A stretch of 64,000 nucleotides of DNA from Spiroplasma poulsonii (GTDB lineage: Bacteria; Bacillota_I; Bacilli_A; Mycoplasmatales; Mycoplasmataceae): assembly GCF_009866525.1 (NCBI RefSeq), contig NZ_CM020866.1, positions 498,260 through 562,259 on the forward strand, read 5' to 3'. Below, piece by piece: positions 45,751 to 56,454 of the stretch; positions within the stretch are counted from its first letter, which is position 1; every line of letters starts with the position of its first letter. Made by a program: the position numbers and the translations under genes. The notes under the pieces were generated by a model. The model did no database searches and had not been told where the DNA came from. It was given only the letters and a program-made list of their open reading frames with translations.

Positions 45751-46758
45751 ATGAGAAAAGAACAAAAGAATATTACTATTATCGGAACGGGAGCATATGG
45801 TACTGTTTTGGCTAATGTTTTAACAGATAATGATCATAATGTTATAATGTATGGCATTGATAGTAAAGAAGTTAATGATATTAACGATGAACATTTAAAT
45901 AGTCATTTTTTTGGTGATTTAAAAATTAATCGGGAAATTAAAGCAACAACTAATTTTACCGAAGCTGTTGAAGACGCTGAATATATTATTTTGGGAATTC
46001 CAGTTATTGCTATTAAACCAATTATTGAAAGAATTAATCAAACAGTAACAAAACCAGTTGTTATTATTAATGTTTCAAAAGGATTAGATCCTGAAACACA
46101 TGAAGTATTATCACGTTCAATTGGAAAATTAATTAATAATCAAATTTTAAAAGCATATGCTGGAATTTATGGTCCAAGTATTGCTAAAGAAGTTTTACAA
46201 CGAAAACCAACGTGCATTATGGCAGTTTCAAATGAAATTGCAATGGCCCAAGAAGTTCGTAATTTATTTAATAATGAGTATTTTGTTACCTTCGCAAATA
46301 CCGATGTTGTTGGTGCTGAATATGCTGTTGCCCTAAAAAATGCTGTTGCAATTGCATCGGGGATTTTTAACGGTCTTTATGCATCAGATAACGCTAAAGC
46401 AGCATTAATTACGATGGGATTAAATGAAATTCAACTTTTTGCAAAAGCAAAAGGTGCTCGGATTGAAACTTTTTTAAATTTTGCCGGATTAGCAGATTTA
46501 ATTTTAACTGCAACTTCAAGCAAATCACGAAATTACTCACTTGGTTTTGAAATTTCACAAGCAGATGATGCTAAAAAAGTCTTAGCAAGTCATGCTAAGA
46601 CAGTTGAAGGTGTTTTAACTTGTAAAACAATTGTTTTAGATGCTCGTGCTAATAAAATCGTATTACCATTGTTTGAAGCGTTATACGATATTTTATATAA
46701 CAATAAGCGTCCAAGTGCGATTATCAATAGTGTTTTTACAAAAGCAATATTGGCATAG
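45751..46758 (+). CDS. gpsA: Glycerol-3-phosphate dehydrogenase [NAD(P)+]
   Basis: Reduces dihydroxyacetone phosphate to glycerol 3-phosphate for phospholipid synthesis. The 335-residue product has the NAD fold IIGTGAYGTVLANVL at residues 10-24, ILGIPVIAIKP, NVSKGLD, YGPSIAKEV, the catalytic Lys in YAVALKNAVAIASG, and FAGLADLILTATSSKSRNY. It is the last of the cmk-der-gpsA run, 14 bp after der. Confidence 0.95.
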   Translation: MRKEQKNITIIGTGAYGTVLANVLTDNDHNVIMYGIDSKEVNDINDEHLNSHFFGDLKINREIKATTNFTEAVEDAEYIILGIPVIAIKPIIERINQTVTKPVVIINVSKGLDPETHEVLSRSIGKLINNQILKAYAGIYGPSIAKEVLQRKPTCIMAVSNEIAMAQEVRNLFNNEYFVTFANTDVVGAEYAVALKNAVAIASGIFNGLYASDNAKAALITMGLNEIQLFAKAKGARIETFLNFAGLADLILTATSSKSRNYSLGFEISQADDAKKVLASHAKTVEGVLTCKTIVLDARANKIVLPLFEALYDILYNNKRPSAIINSVFTKAILA

Positions 46759-46775
46759 CAAAAATCCTCATTTTA

Positions 46776-46784
46776 TGGTATAAT
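46776..46784 (+). promoter_or_regulatory. Extended -10 promoter of the Q-rich gene
   Basis: TGGTATAAT lies 44 bp before the ATG at 46829. TTGGCA at 46750 is too far upstream to be a standard -35. Confidence 0.5.
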
Positions 46785-46828
46785 TTTTATACAATAGTGT
46801 ATGGCAATATATAGTGAGAGGGCATAAA

Positions 46829-47779
46829 ATGAGTTTACATCATACTTGAAATAATAATGGTTTAGAAAATAAACCTGACAATAATCAACAACAGCTTTCC
46901 CCTAATCAAGGGAATAATTTTAGTGCTGCACTGCAACAATATCAGCAGAATGTTGCACCACAGCAGTATCAACAACAACCATTAGCACAGCAATATTCAC
47001 AACAACAAAACTTGATGCAACAACCACCACAAAGTGTTGCCCCGCAGCAATATTCGCAGTCACAGCAGCAAACAGCTAGTGCGCCGCCGCAATATCAACA
47101 ACAACCATCAGCACAGCAATATTCACAGGCACAGCAATCAGGACAAAATACAGCGCCGCAACAACAGCATCAACAATATCAGCAACCAATTATGAATCAA
47201 CAACGTGCTAATTTTGCACCAACAGGGCAACAGAATTCACAAGGGATAAATCCAACGCCTAATGTGCAACAATCAGCGGCAGCTCCAACACAGAATCAAA
47301 CATTAGCGGAGCGAATTGCTAATTTACAAAGTGGTGGTTTAAATAAAAATGAAAATTATTATGGGCAAAAAAACATTAAACCATCCGATTTGTTAAATGT
47401 TCCAATTGATCCTAATATTAAGGTGGGTCTTGGTAAAAATATGAATATTGCAGCATCCTTACCAACCGATTTATTTGAAGATGAAAATGGCAAAGGAAGT
47501 CGTAAAAAAAATCGAAAATTAAATACTAATATTGAAAATGATGGAACACAATGTCAATGTAAAAATTGTACAAAAAAATCACGTCCTTGATTAACAGTCT
47601 TCGTTAGTGTTTTAATAATGTTAGCAATTTTAGGTGATTGTGTTGGAGCTATTTATGGTTTTCGCACCGAAATTAAAGATTGATTATTAGGAACAAACCT
47701 AACTGTTAGTAAAAGCGCGGGAGCATTAATGTCAGATAATAAATCAATATCACCAACTACTTATTATTTAAATTCATAA
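46829..47779 (+). CDS. Gln-rich low-complexity membrane protein with CxCxxC motif
   Basis: Unknown 316-residue protein. Residues 20-155 are dominated by Gln, Pro, Ser and Tyr with recurring QQYQQQP, AQQYSQ and APQQ units, a prion-like composition. Residues 155-240 are more ordered (LAERIANLQSGGLNKN, PSDLLNVPIDP). Then comes a basic patch (GSRKKNRK), QCQCKNC (C-x-C-x2-C) at about 244-250, and one membrane segment (LTVFVSVLIMLAILGDCVGAIY). The short C-terminus would be outside and the Q-rich part inside. Frequent CAG/CAA repeats could allow slippage. A terminator follows. Confidence 0.72.
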
Positions 47780-47804
47780 ACCATATTTAAAAATATGGTT
47801 TTTT
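47778..47804 (+). terminator. Terminator after the Q-rich gene
   Basis: AAACCATATTT and AATATGGTTTTTT form a hairpin next to a T-run, overlapping the stop codon. Confidence 0.75.
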
Positions 47805-47849
47805 CTTTTACAATATAATTATGGAATTTTTAATAGAAAGTAGGAAATT

Positions 47850-48490
47850 ATGAGAAATATTAAATTAATCGCATTAGATATGGATGGAACTGCGCTTGTA
47901 TTTATGATATTAAAACAAACAAGATTGTGCATCAACAAACGTTGTCTATCCTGCAAGTTAACTTTTTATTTCAATTAGCAACAAAATATCACAAAAAAAT
48001 ATGATGTTATATTGATGATTTAACAAAAGTAGTTGTTAATTTTGATCCTATTGCCGAAAATAACCTAGAATTAACTTTCTTTCATGGTGAATTTATTCAA
48101 TATGATAGTTTATCGGAAGTGAAAAATACTGCTTACAAATGTATTATAATGAATGTCCAGGAAACGGATGAATTTATTACTTTAGCACGTGCTGAAAACA
48201 TTGAAATTGCAATTGATGCTTCCCATACCGCTGAAGTAAATGCTCCTGGAATTAGTAAATTAGCAGGTTTAAAATGAATTTCACAACAGTGGGGGATTGC
48301 CCTATCAGAAATGATGGCAATTGGTGACAGTATGAACGATTATTGAATGATAAAAAATGTTGGGTTAGGAATTGCAATGAATAATGGGTAGGATCAAATT
48401 AAAGCAATCGCAAAAGATATTACTAGTAATGTTGAAGAAGGCGGCGTTGCAAAAATGATTGAAAAATATATTCTCAATAGTAAAAAATAA
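47850..48490 (+). pseudogene. HAD-superfamily (Cof-type) hydrolase, broken
   Basis: The start MRNIKLIALDMDGT is the motif-1 region of a Cof-type sugar/FMN phosphatase. The catalytic DxD motif continues only to DGT and then the frame is lost near 47900, with a large internal deletion. Later the frame is recognisable again: a cap part (DDLTKVVVNFDPI), APGISKLAGLKW (motif with Lys), and AIGDSMNDYWMI (motif 4). An in-frame TAG at about 48389 (MNNG-stop-DQIK) is a further lesion. The end is at 48488-48490. The sequence is too short for an intact Cof protein (typically about 270 aa). Confidence 0.75.
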
Positions 48491-48493
48491 TTA

Positions 48494-48499
48494 TATAAT
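48494..48499 (+). promoter_or_regulatory. -10 box of gpmI
   Basis: TATAAT lies 36 bp before the gpmI ATG, with GAGGAG as ribosome-binding site between them. No clear -35 is seen. Confidence 0.4.
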
Positions 48500-48534
48500 T
48501 GTTGAGGAAAAAGAAAAAGAGGAGAAATATTAAG

Positions 48535-50127
48535 ATGAAAGCTAAACAACCAATTTTATTAGCAATTCTTGATGGATGAGGAATTGCCCCTGATTCAAAA
48601 GGAAACGCTGTTACACAAGCACATATGACAAATGTTGAAATGTTAAAAGCAAAATACCCTTGAGTAGCTGCTCATGCATCGGGAGAATGAGTTGGGTTAC
48701 CAGCTGGGCAAATGGGAAATTCAGAAGTTGGTCATATTCATTTGGGCGCTGGTCGAATTAAATATGAGTCATTAACATTAATTAATAAATCTATTAAGGA
48801 TGAAACTTTTAATCAAAATCCAGAAATCTTAGCCGCAATTAATTTTGCAAAACAAAATAATAGTGCTTTTCATATAATGGGATTGTTTTCTGATGGTGGT
48901 GTTCATTCCCATCTTAACTATATCTTTGCCGCGTATCAATTAGCAGCAAAAGAGGGTGTTAAGGAAATTTATTTACATTTATTTGGTGATGGTCGTGATA
49001 CTAAACCAGAATGTATTAAAACATATATTGAACAATTTAACGCTTTACAAGCAGTTTTAAAAGTAGGGGTGATTGCTACAATTGGGGGTCGTTATTATGC
49101 AATGGATCGTGATAAAAAATATGACCGGGTGCAAGTTGCATATGATGTTTTAGTTTCACGAAAAGGAGCTGAGTTTAGTGACCCGTTAGCCTATATTGAT
49201 CAAGAATATGCGGCTGGTCGTAATGATGAGTTTTTAATGCCAGCTTATAATATCAATACCCCACAAGGATACATTAAAGCAGGCGACGGCGTATTTTTTG
49301 CTAACTTTCGTCCTGACCGGGCAATTGCGATTGCTTCAGCATTAACAAATGCTAATTTTCCTGTTAATGAAGCAGAAAGTTATTTTGTGCCAAAATTAAA
49401 TGACATTTATTTTGTGTCAATGATGGAATATGCTGAAACAGTTGGGTCAAAACATGTTGCTTTTCAACCAATTGAAGTTGTTAATGGCTTGGGAGAATGG
49501 TTAAGCAAAAAGGGTTATCGTCAGTTGCGAATTGCTGAAACAGAAAAAATTGCGCATGTGACGTTTTTCTTTGACGGAGGAAAAGACTATTTTAAAAATG
49601 GGTTAGCAACTCAAGCTGAAATTACATTACCAGGTGCTTCAGCTGATTTGATTCCATCACCAAAAATTGCAACATATGATTTAAAACCAGAAATGTCATC
49701 ATATGAGATTACTAATAAATTGATTGCTGAACTTGAACGTAATGAATTTGATGTTATTATTTTAAATTTTGCCAATTGTGATATGGTTGGTCATACTGGA
49801 ATTTTACCAGCAGCGATTGCAGCAGTAAAAACAATTGATGATTGTCTTGGTAAAATTTATCAAGCAATGCAGAAAGTTAATGGAATTATGATTATTACAG
49901 CTGATCATGGTAATGCTGAAGTTATGATTGATGAAACTGGGGGACCAAATAAAAAACATACTTCCCAATTAGTTCCAATTATTATCACTAAAGCAGGATT
50001 AAAATTACGTGATAAAGACCCAGCGATTGCTGATATTGCACCAACCATTTTAGAATTGTTGGATGAGAAAATTCCGGTTGAAATGACACAACCATCATTA
50101 ATTGTTAAATCAGAAGATATTATCTAA
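48535..50127 (+). CDS. gpmI: 2,3-bisphosphoglycerate-independent phosphoglycerate mutase
   Basis: Glycolytic step from 3- to 2-phosphoglycerate, Mn-dependent. The 530-residue product has the alkaline-phosphatase-fold metal motifs: LDGWG at residues 12-16, the phosphorylated Ser63 in QMGNSEVGHIHLGAGR, FSDGGVHSH near 120, DGRDT near 150, FANFRPDRA near 262, NFANCDMVGHTG near 415, and TADHGNAE near 460. The start ATG follows AGAGGAGAAA. UGA codons read as Trp. It is a stand-alone gene. Confidence 0.95.
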
Positions 50128-50218
50128 TATCTTTTTTATGAAAGAATTCGTAATTTTAACAATATTTTAGTTATAATCGGTATATAATTAACAAATAGGG
50201 TTTAAAGGAGTATTAAAG

Positions 50219-51184
50219 ATGAATGATAATGAAAATGTTTATAATAATTTTAAAAGACCATGATATGAATTAAAACCAACCTTAGTTGACCGTGCAGCAC
50301 CATTTGATTTTAAACTGGTGAATGTTCGTAATACTGGTTATATTTTTATCGGAACAGCAATCTTTGCTCCATTTTTTATTAGTATTTTAATTTCTTATTT
50401 ATTTGCGCATGATCAATATTCATTAGTTGGGATGAATTTTGTTAGTTTAATTATTGTTGCTATTGGTTCTTATTTTGTTATTAGTCGTGCTCAAAACGAA
50501 ATTATGCGTTCTGGGGCAATTGTATTTTATTATTTTTATTTTATTCCTAATATGGTTGGTTTAATAATTGGTATTATTGCTAATTTATTTCAACCATCTG
50601 CTGCTGCGTTAACAACAATTAATTTATTAACAAGTTTAATTGCTGCGTTGGTGACGATTTTTATTACTTACAAAACTTCGCCATTTATTTTTAAAAAAAT
50701 TAAATTAACTTTTAAACAAGACTATAAACGTTTATTGCTAGTTAGTGCAATTGCAATTGTTGTGGTTTTTCTTTTTAATCTTACTTTTGGTTATTTAAAA
50801 TCATTAATAACTCCAACTGCATCAAATAATCAAAATAGTTTAATTAAAGGGATTGATAAGTGGTGAAATATTGTTATTTTATCGATTTATACGGTTTTTG
50901 TTGCCCCAATTATTGAAGAGTTAGCTTGTCGGCATGGAATTTTTAGTTTAACAGGAAATAAATGAATTGCTTTTGCTGCTTCAATAATTTTCTTTGCTGG
51001 AATGCATGTTACGGCAACTGGTGATTGAGAACACCTTCTTGGTTATTTAGGCGCAGCACTAGCATTAGGGATGTTGTTCATTGTTGTTAATGGCAATGTA
51101 ACTTATAATATTATTGCTCATAGTGGTTTAAATTGTATTAGTACTATTTTAATTATTGCCGCACCAAGTTTTCTAACTAGATAA
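50219..51184 (+). CDS. CPBP-family intramembrane metalloprotease
   Basis: A polytopic protein of 321 residues with about eight membrane segments. The three CPBP (type II CAAX/Abi-like) motifs are all present in the C-terminal half: EELACRHGIF (EE-x3-R), FAGMHVTATG (F-x3-H), and HSGLNCIS (H-x3-N). The active-site Glu and His residues are therefore intact. The substrate is unknown. AAAGGAG precedes the ATG, and two TATAAT boxes (50172 and 50183) lie upstream. UGA codons read as Trp. A terminator follows. Confidence 0.82.
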
Positions 51185-51185
51185 A

Positions 51186-51214
51186 ATAAAAAGACCTTCT
51201 TGGTCTTTTTATTT
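51186..51214. terminator. Bidirectional terminator between CPBP gene and minus-strand gene
   Basis: AAATAAAAAGACC / GGTCTTTTTATTT forms a perfect 13-bp stem with loop TTCTT. It serves both converging genes and overlaps the end of the minus-strand gene. Confidence 0.85.
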
Positions 51215-52599
51215 TTTTAGAGTAGTTAATAATTGTTCTAAAAATAAATTAATTTCATTTTGATATGTAAAACTAATAAAGAATGGGGTTCCACCACCGG
51301 TAACTTTAAATTGTTCTTTATTTGTTTGTAAGAAATTATTAAGATTAAATTCAGTTTGATTTTTTTTCGTAAAACTAATAAAACCATACTTTAACCTTGT
51401 ATTAATAAAAATAATTAGGGTATTTTGATGTTCTTGTAAGTATTTATTTAATTTATTACGAACTAATTCAAGGGTTATTTTTTCATCATTAATAATAATT
51501 TCTTGCACTGTTAAATTATCGTTAATAGGAATTGTTTTAAATGGAAAAGTGGTTTCTTCAATAATTTGTAATAGTTGTTTATATTTCACTTTTGCTGTTT
51601 CATTTAAGTCTTTTTCTAATTTTTCAATATTAAGGTTTAAATTATTTTTTTCAATCAAAGTTGTTGGAACCGAAAAATTAGGAATGATAAAAGTAAAAGT
51701 TGGATCATAACCACTAATTTTTTTGACGCTTTGTTCTAATGCGGTTCTTTTTTGGTTAATTCAGTTCGTAAAATATGCTTGTGTTGTTGCTTTATTGGTT
51801 GAAAATTGAATTCTAACTTTCTTTTTATCAATTCAACAATCTCAAATTTCAAAAAAATCAATTTCTTGTAAATTATTAACATGGGTTCCACCACATAAAT
51901 CAATTGTTGCTGTAGGGAATTCAACAACGCGGACAATTGGGTCATATTCAAAATTTGGATGAGCAATTTTTAATTTTATTGCCTCGGCAATTGGCATTTG
52001 ATGTTCAATTTTAGCAATATCATGTTTAATTAAATCATTAATAATTTTTTCTCGTGCTGTTAAAATAATATCTAATCAATTATCAACTTTATTCATTGCC
52101 AATAAAGCATAATCCGTTTTAATTTGAACTGAATCTGTCATTTCACCATAATTTAAAATTTGCTCAATAATATATGACAGAAGATGCTGTGCTGTATGGT
52201 TTTTAGTAAGTTTAATGCGTCGTTCTTGGTCAATTTTTTGTTCTAAAGTATCATTAAGCTTAATTGTTGTTCCTTGTGTATCAACAAGATGAAGATATAC
52301 TTTTTTATAAATTTGTTTATTAAGATCAAAAACGCTAATTGTATGTGTATCTTTCATTAAAATACCAGTATCGGAGATTTGACCCCCACCAAGGGCATAA
52401 AAAACAGTATGATCAAAGGCGACAAAACCAATTCCATTTAATTTTGTTCAATAGGGTGGCCAGCTTCGTTAAAAAGCGCTAAAATAGTTCCTTTATCAGT
52501 TGTTTGTTGATACCTATGAAATTTTGTTAAGGGAATTATCACTTTGTTGTCTTGTTTTTTTAAGTTAGTTCATAATAATTCAATTTGTTAATTATTCAT
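51209..52599 (-). pseudogene. Alanyl-tRNA editing protein (AlaX-like with DHHA1-like end), broken
   Basis: Family members remove mis-attached Ser or Gly from tRNA-Ala. On the minus strand the editing-domain motifs are clear: DHTVFYALGGGQISDTG, KNHTAQHLLSYI (H-x3-H) and DLCGGTHV (C-x3-H). A coiled-coil linker and a C-terminal part ending VTGGGTPFFISF follow. The ATG at 52597-52599 is followed by TAA at codon 4. A one-base loss near 52440-52455 separates the first 50 residues (VIIPLTKFH) from GGGQISDTG. From about 52440 down to 51209 the frame is intact with UGA as Trp, so a shorter protein might still be made, though I see no ribosome-binding site for it. Confidence 0.75.
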
Positions 52600-52655
52600 A
52601 GTTAATAATATCCTTTCTTAGTATTAATTAAAATTATATGTCATTTTATAAAATA

Positions 52656-52690
52656 AAAAAGAATAATTAAAATATTCTTTTATTTTTTAT
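52656..52690 (-). terminator. Terminator of rnj
   Basis: AAAAAAGAATA / TATTCTTTT forms a hairpin with flanking A-run (U-run on the minus strand), touching the stop codon of rnj. Confidence 0.65.
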
Positions 52691-54443
52691 TTAAAATGAC
52701 AGGAATAATTAGCGGATTACGACGTTTATAACGGTAAATAAACGGCGATAATGATTGTTTGATTGCATTTTTAAGAGCACCAAAGGTTGGTTTTTGTGTT
52801 TTTAAAACTTCATTAACTGCTTCGGTTGCTAAGCGAATTGATTCATTAATAATATTTCCTGATTCTTTAACATAGAAACTTCCTCGTGAAATAATACGAG
52901 GAGGGGTTAATAACTGGTTATTTTGTGAATCAATTGAAATAACAACAGCAATTAAACCATCTTTTGACAAAATCTCACGATCACGAACAACGGCAGTTGT
53001 TTGTCCAGATAAGTCTTTTCCATCCACATACACTGCTTCAGCTTCAATTCGTTTTCCGATGGCAGCTGTCCCATTCAACATTTCAATTTGATCACCATTG
53101 GCACAAATAAAGACGTTTTCTTTTGGGACATTAACACTACTTGCGGTTTCACCGTGTTGACGTAACATACGATAATCCCCATGCATTGGCATAAAATATT
53201 TTGGTTTTAATAATGTAAATAATAGTTTTTGTTCTTCTTGTGAAGCATGTCCTGAGGTATGGATTTGATTTAACGGACTATTTTCTTGAACAATTGCGCC
53301 AGCACGAACTAGTTTATTAATAACACGTTCAACATCAGCTTGGTTACCGGGAATTGGCGATGATGAGAAAATAACAGTATCACCAGGAACAATTGAAATA
53401 TGTTGATGTTGATTATTTGCAATTCGTGATAAAGCAGCCATTGGTTCTCCTTGGCTTCCAGTACAAATAATTAAAATTTCGTTATCCGTATAGTTTTTAG
53501 CATCATTAGCTTTAATAAAGGCTTTATCAGAAATTTTTAAGTGTCCCATTTGTCGGATAATTTTAATAATTCGATCTAAACTTCTCCCGAAAACTAAAAT
53601 TTTACGACCATATTTATTCGCAATTTCAACAATGTGTTGAATCCGGTGAACATTTGAAGCAAATGTTGAAATTAGGATTCGTCCTTTTGCTTTTACGAAT
53701 AATTCTGCAATATTTTTAATAATTTTTGTTTCAGTTTGAGTATATCCCTCAACTTCGGCATTTGTACTGTCAGCCATTAGTAACATAACACCTTCTTGGC
53801 CCATATTTGCCATTCGTTCAATATCTGAACGATGTCCTAATGGTGTTCAGTCAAATTTATAGTCTCCTGTTGATACGACTTTTCCATTTGGTGTCATAAC
53901 TGAAATGCCAAAAGCATCAGGAATACTATGGTTAACAGCAAAAAAGTTAATCTTAAAGTTTTTTGTTTTAATAACACTCATATTGTCAACTTCTTTGACA
54001 ATAGTAGTTTGTTCTAACTTTGCTTCTTTTAATCGGTCACGAATTAAAGCAGCAGCTAGTCGAGGAGCATAAATGATTGGAATTGTTACTTCTCTTAATA
54101 AGTATGGAATTCCCCCAATATGGTCTTCATGCCCGTGGGTAATAAATAGGGCTTTTATTTTTCGTTGATTTTCTTTCAAATAATTGTAATTTGGAATAAC
54201 AGCATCTACTCCAAGCATTGTTGAACTAGGAAATTTAACTCCTGCATCAAGCATAATTAGTTCTTCATCATGTTCAATACAGTATGTATTTTTACCAACT
54301 TCTTCTAACCCTCCTAGGGCAAAGACTTTTGTTGGAAACTTATTTTTAATAATATTTTGTGTTGTTGTTTTTGGTACTATACTAGCTGGTTTTGTAGTTG
54401 CTGGTTTACTAATTTTATTTATTTCTTTGTTTTCTTCATTCAT
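52680..54443 (-). CDS. rnj: Ribonuclease J
   Basis: A metallo-beta-lactamase RNase with 5'-exonuclease and endonuclease action, central to RNA decay in Mollicutes, which lack RNase E. The 587-residue product has THGHEDHIGG (residues 102-111) as metal motif, VNHSIPDAFG, STGDYKFDWTP, the beta-CASP part with ADSTNAEVEG and FASNVHR, CTGSQGEPM, and the C-terminal MHGDYRML. The first 35 residues are a low-complexity Thr/Lys/Pro-rich extension. The ATG at 54443 is preferred because GAGGTGA lies at good spacing; a GTG at 54455 is possible. One UGA Trp occurs at KFDWTP. Confidence 0.94.
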
Positions 54444-54549
54444 TGAAATTATCACCTCATAATTCTAAAAATTCATAGTTTTTTCTTTATTAAATTTATT
54501 ATTTAATATTATTAAAAAGAAAAAAAGTTAATTTCCTAGTATCCAAAAA

Positions 54550-54555
54550 ATTATA
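54550..54555 (-). promoter_or_regulatory. Extended -10 promoter of rnj
   Basis: On the minus strand TGTTATAAT gives an extended -10 with a leader of about 100 nt to the rnj start. No clear -35 is seen. Confidence 0.4.
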
Positions 54556-54618
54556 ACACAAAGATTAATAAGTTTACAAAAAAATACTTTTTCTTAAAAA
54601 AGTTAAAAGTTATTAAAT

Positions 54619-55200
54619 TTATAAAATAATCCAATCAGAATTTTTTAATCAAGGATTCTTTTTATTAATTAAGTCATAATATAATTTACCTTCTAAATGT
54701 TCTTGTTCATGTTGAAAAACAATTGCTTCATAACTTCGAACGGTAATTGTTACCTTTTGTTGTTTTAGATAGTCATATCCTTCAATGATAATCCGAAAAC
54801 TACGGGGAACAAAACCTTCTTTATCACCATCAACACTTAAACAACCTTCTCCTTCTTCAATACAAGCTAATTGGCTACTTTTGCCACTAATTTTTGGATT
54901 AATCATGGCATGCTCAGTTATTTTTTTGGTTCCAGTTTCATCATCAGTATCTTCGATTCTAATATAATACATCTTAATATTATGACCAATTTGTGGGGAG
55001 GCAAGGCCAACGGCAGGTCTAATGGTTTGTTTATCATTTTTTTGTGGATCTTGTGAATATCGGACAAAATCAATTAGTTTTTGCATAACAAGTTCATTTT
55101 CAGGCGATAATGGGAATGAAACATCACTTGATGATTGTCGAATTGATGGTGTATCATCAAATACTAATCAGTCTTTACTTGGAATTTCATTTTGTAACAC
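54619..55200 (-). CDS. def: Peptide deformylase
   Basis: Removes the formyl group from new proteins, with a metal ion. The 193-residue product has the three family motifs: VGLASPQIG (motif 1), EGEGCLSV (metal Cys), and FQHEQEHLEG (HExxH). It starts with GTG at 55200 behind GAGGTGA. The end depends on the code: a UGA at 54649 is Trp, so translation goes on for nine more residues (WLKNSDWIIL) to TAA at 54619. It is divergent from rsmD. Confidence 0.93.
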
Positions 55201-55220
55201 TAAAAATCACCTCTTAAAAA

Positions 55221-55226
55221 ATTATA
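55221..55226 (-). promoter_or_regulatory. Extended -10 promoter of def
   Basis: On the minus strand TGTTATAAT lies about 20 bp before the GTG start of def, so the leader is very short. Confidence 0.5.
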
Positions 55227-55256
55227 ACATATCCCATAATTATTAAAAAAATTTAG

Positions 55257-55262
55257 TATAAT
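55257..55262 (+). promoter_or_regulatory. -10 box of the rsmD-gmk-rsmB operon
   Basis: TATAAT lies 29 bp before the rsmD ATG, back to back with the def promoter. The -35 is not clear. Confidence 0.45.
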
Positions 55263-55291
55263 TTAAAAAAGATAGAAAAGGGACTAAAACG

Positions 55292-55855
55292 ATGCGTGTA
55301 ATTAGGGGAAAATATAAGGGTTATCAAATTAAGACATTAGAGGGGATGAATACACGACCCATGACAGCCCGGGTAAAAGAGGATATGTTTAATATTTTAG
55401 ATAATTATTTTATTTATGAAAATAAAACTGGTTTAGATATTTTTGCTGGTAGTGGTCAACTAGGAATTGAAGGGTTATCACGTGGTTTACAGCAATGTTA
55501 TTTTAATGATTTTCATCAAGGTGCTTACCAAATAATTACAACTAATCTTCAAAACTTAAAAATTACGAATGGAAAAGTGTTAAATTATGATTATAATGTG
55601 TTATTAAATTGAATAATTCAAAACCATATCACAATTGATATTTTATTTTTGGATCCACCTTTTAAACAAATTGAATATTATTATGATATTATTACTATAA
55701 TATTGAAAAACAATATTATAAATAACTATGGAATAATAGTTTGTGAATCAAATCAAGAACTATCATTTGTTCAATTTGACTTAGTAATGTTACGTTACAA
55801 AAAATATAAAAAAAAGTATTTATATATACTACGTTTAGAAAAAGGAGAAAATTAG
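55292..55855 (+). CDS. rsmD: 16S rRNA (guanine-966-N2)-methyltransferase
   Basis: SAM-dependent methyltransferase of 187 residues. MRVIRGKYKG at the start and TRPMTARVKEDMFNIL are typical of RsmD. GLDIFAGSGQLGIEGLSRG (SAM loop, given in family form DLFAGSG) lies near residue 50, and the catalytic LDPPF appears near residue 120. AAAGGG precedes the ATG. The gmk GTG begins 1 bp after its stop, so the genes are coupled. Confidence 0.92.
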
Positions 55856-55856
55856 T

Positions 55857-56432
55857 GTGCAAAAAAAGGGTTTTTTAATTATCTTCTCTGGTCCATCAGG
55901 CGTTGGCAAAGGAACAATTTGTCAGGAGTTGTTCAAGTATGAAGAATTAAATTTAGCTTATTCAGTTTCAATGACAACAAGGGAAAAGAGGTCAGATGAA
56001 ATTGAGGGCTTAAATTATTTCTTTGTTGATCGGCCAACCTTTGAAAATGTAATTAAAAATGATGAGTTATTAGAATATGCAGAATTTGTTGGGAATTATT
56101 ATGGGACCCCAAAATCATATTGTCTTGAACAAATTGAAAAGGGAAAGAATGTTTTATTAGAAATTGAAGTTCAAGGAGCAACACAAGTATTAGAAAAAAT
56201 TACTGATGCAGTTTCAATTTTTTTAATTCCACCAAGTTTAGAAGAATTAGAGAGCCGAATTCGGGGTCGAAAAAGTGAACCGGAATCTGTTCTTCAAGCC
56301 CGGTTAGCAAAAGCAGCTGATGAACTTCCGTTACAAAGTAACTATAATTATGTTGTTGTGAATAATACCGTTGAACAAGCAGTGGCAGAAATTAAAACAA
56401 TTTTAGAGCAAGAAATTGCTAATCGTATATAA
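55857..56432 (+). CDS. gmk: Guanylate kinase
   Basis: Phosphorylates GMP to GDP. The 191-residue product has the P-loop FSGPSGVGKGTI (residues 10-21), SVSMTTREKRSDEIEGLNYFF (in the GMP site; TTR and E-G-x-x-Y-F are the key residues), EYAEFVGNYYGTP, and LEIEVQGA. It starts with GTG at 55857, with AAAGGAG upstream inside the end of rsmD; a GTG two bases earlier is out of frame. Confidence 0.95.
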   Translation: MQKKGFLIIFSGPSGVGKGTICQELFKYEELNLAYSVSMTTREKRSDEIEGLNYFFVDRPTFENVIKNDELLEYAEFVGNYYGTPKSYCLEQIEKGKNVLLEIEVQGATQVLEKITDAVSIFLIPPSLEELESRIRGRKSEPESVLQARLAKAADELPLQSNYNYVVVNNTVEQAVAEIKTILEQEIANRI

Positions 56433-56454
56433 GTTAACTAAAGGTGGTTAAGGT

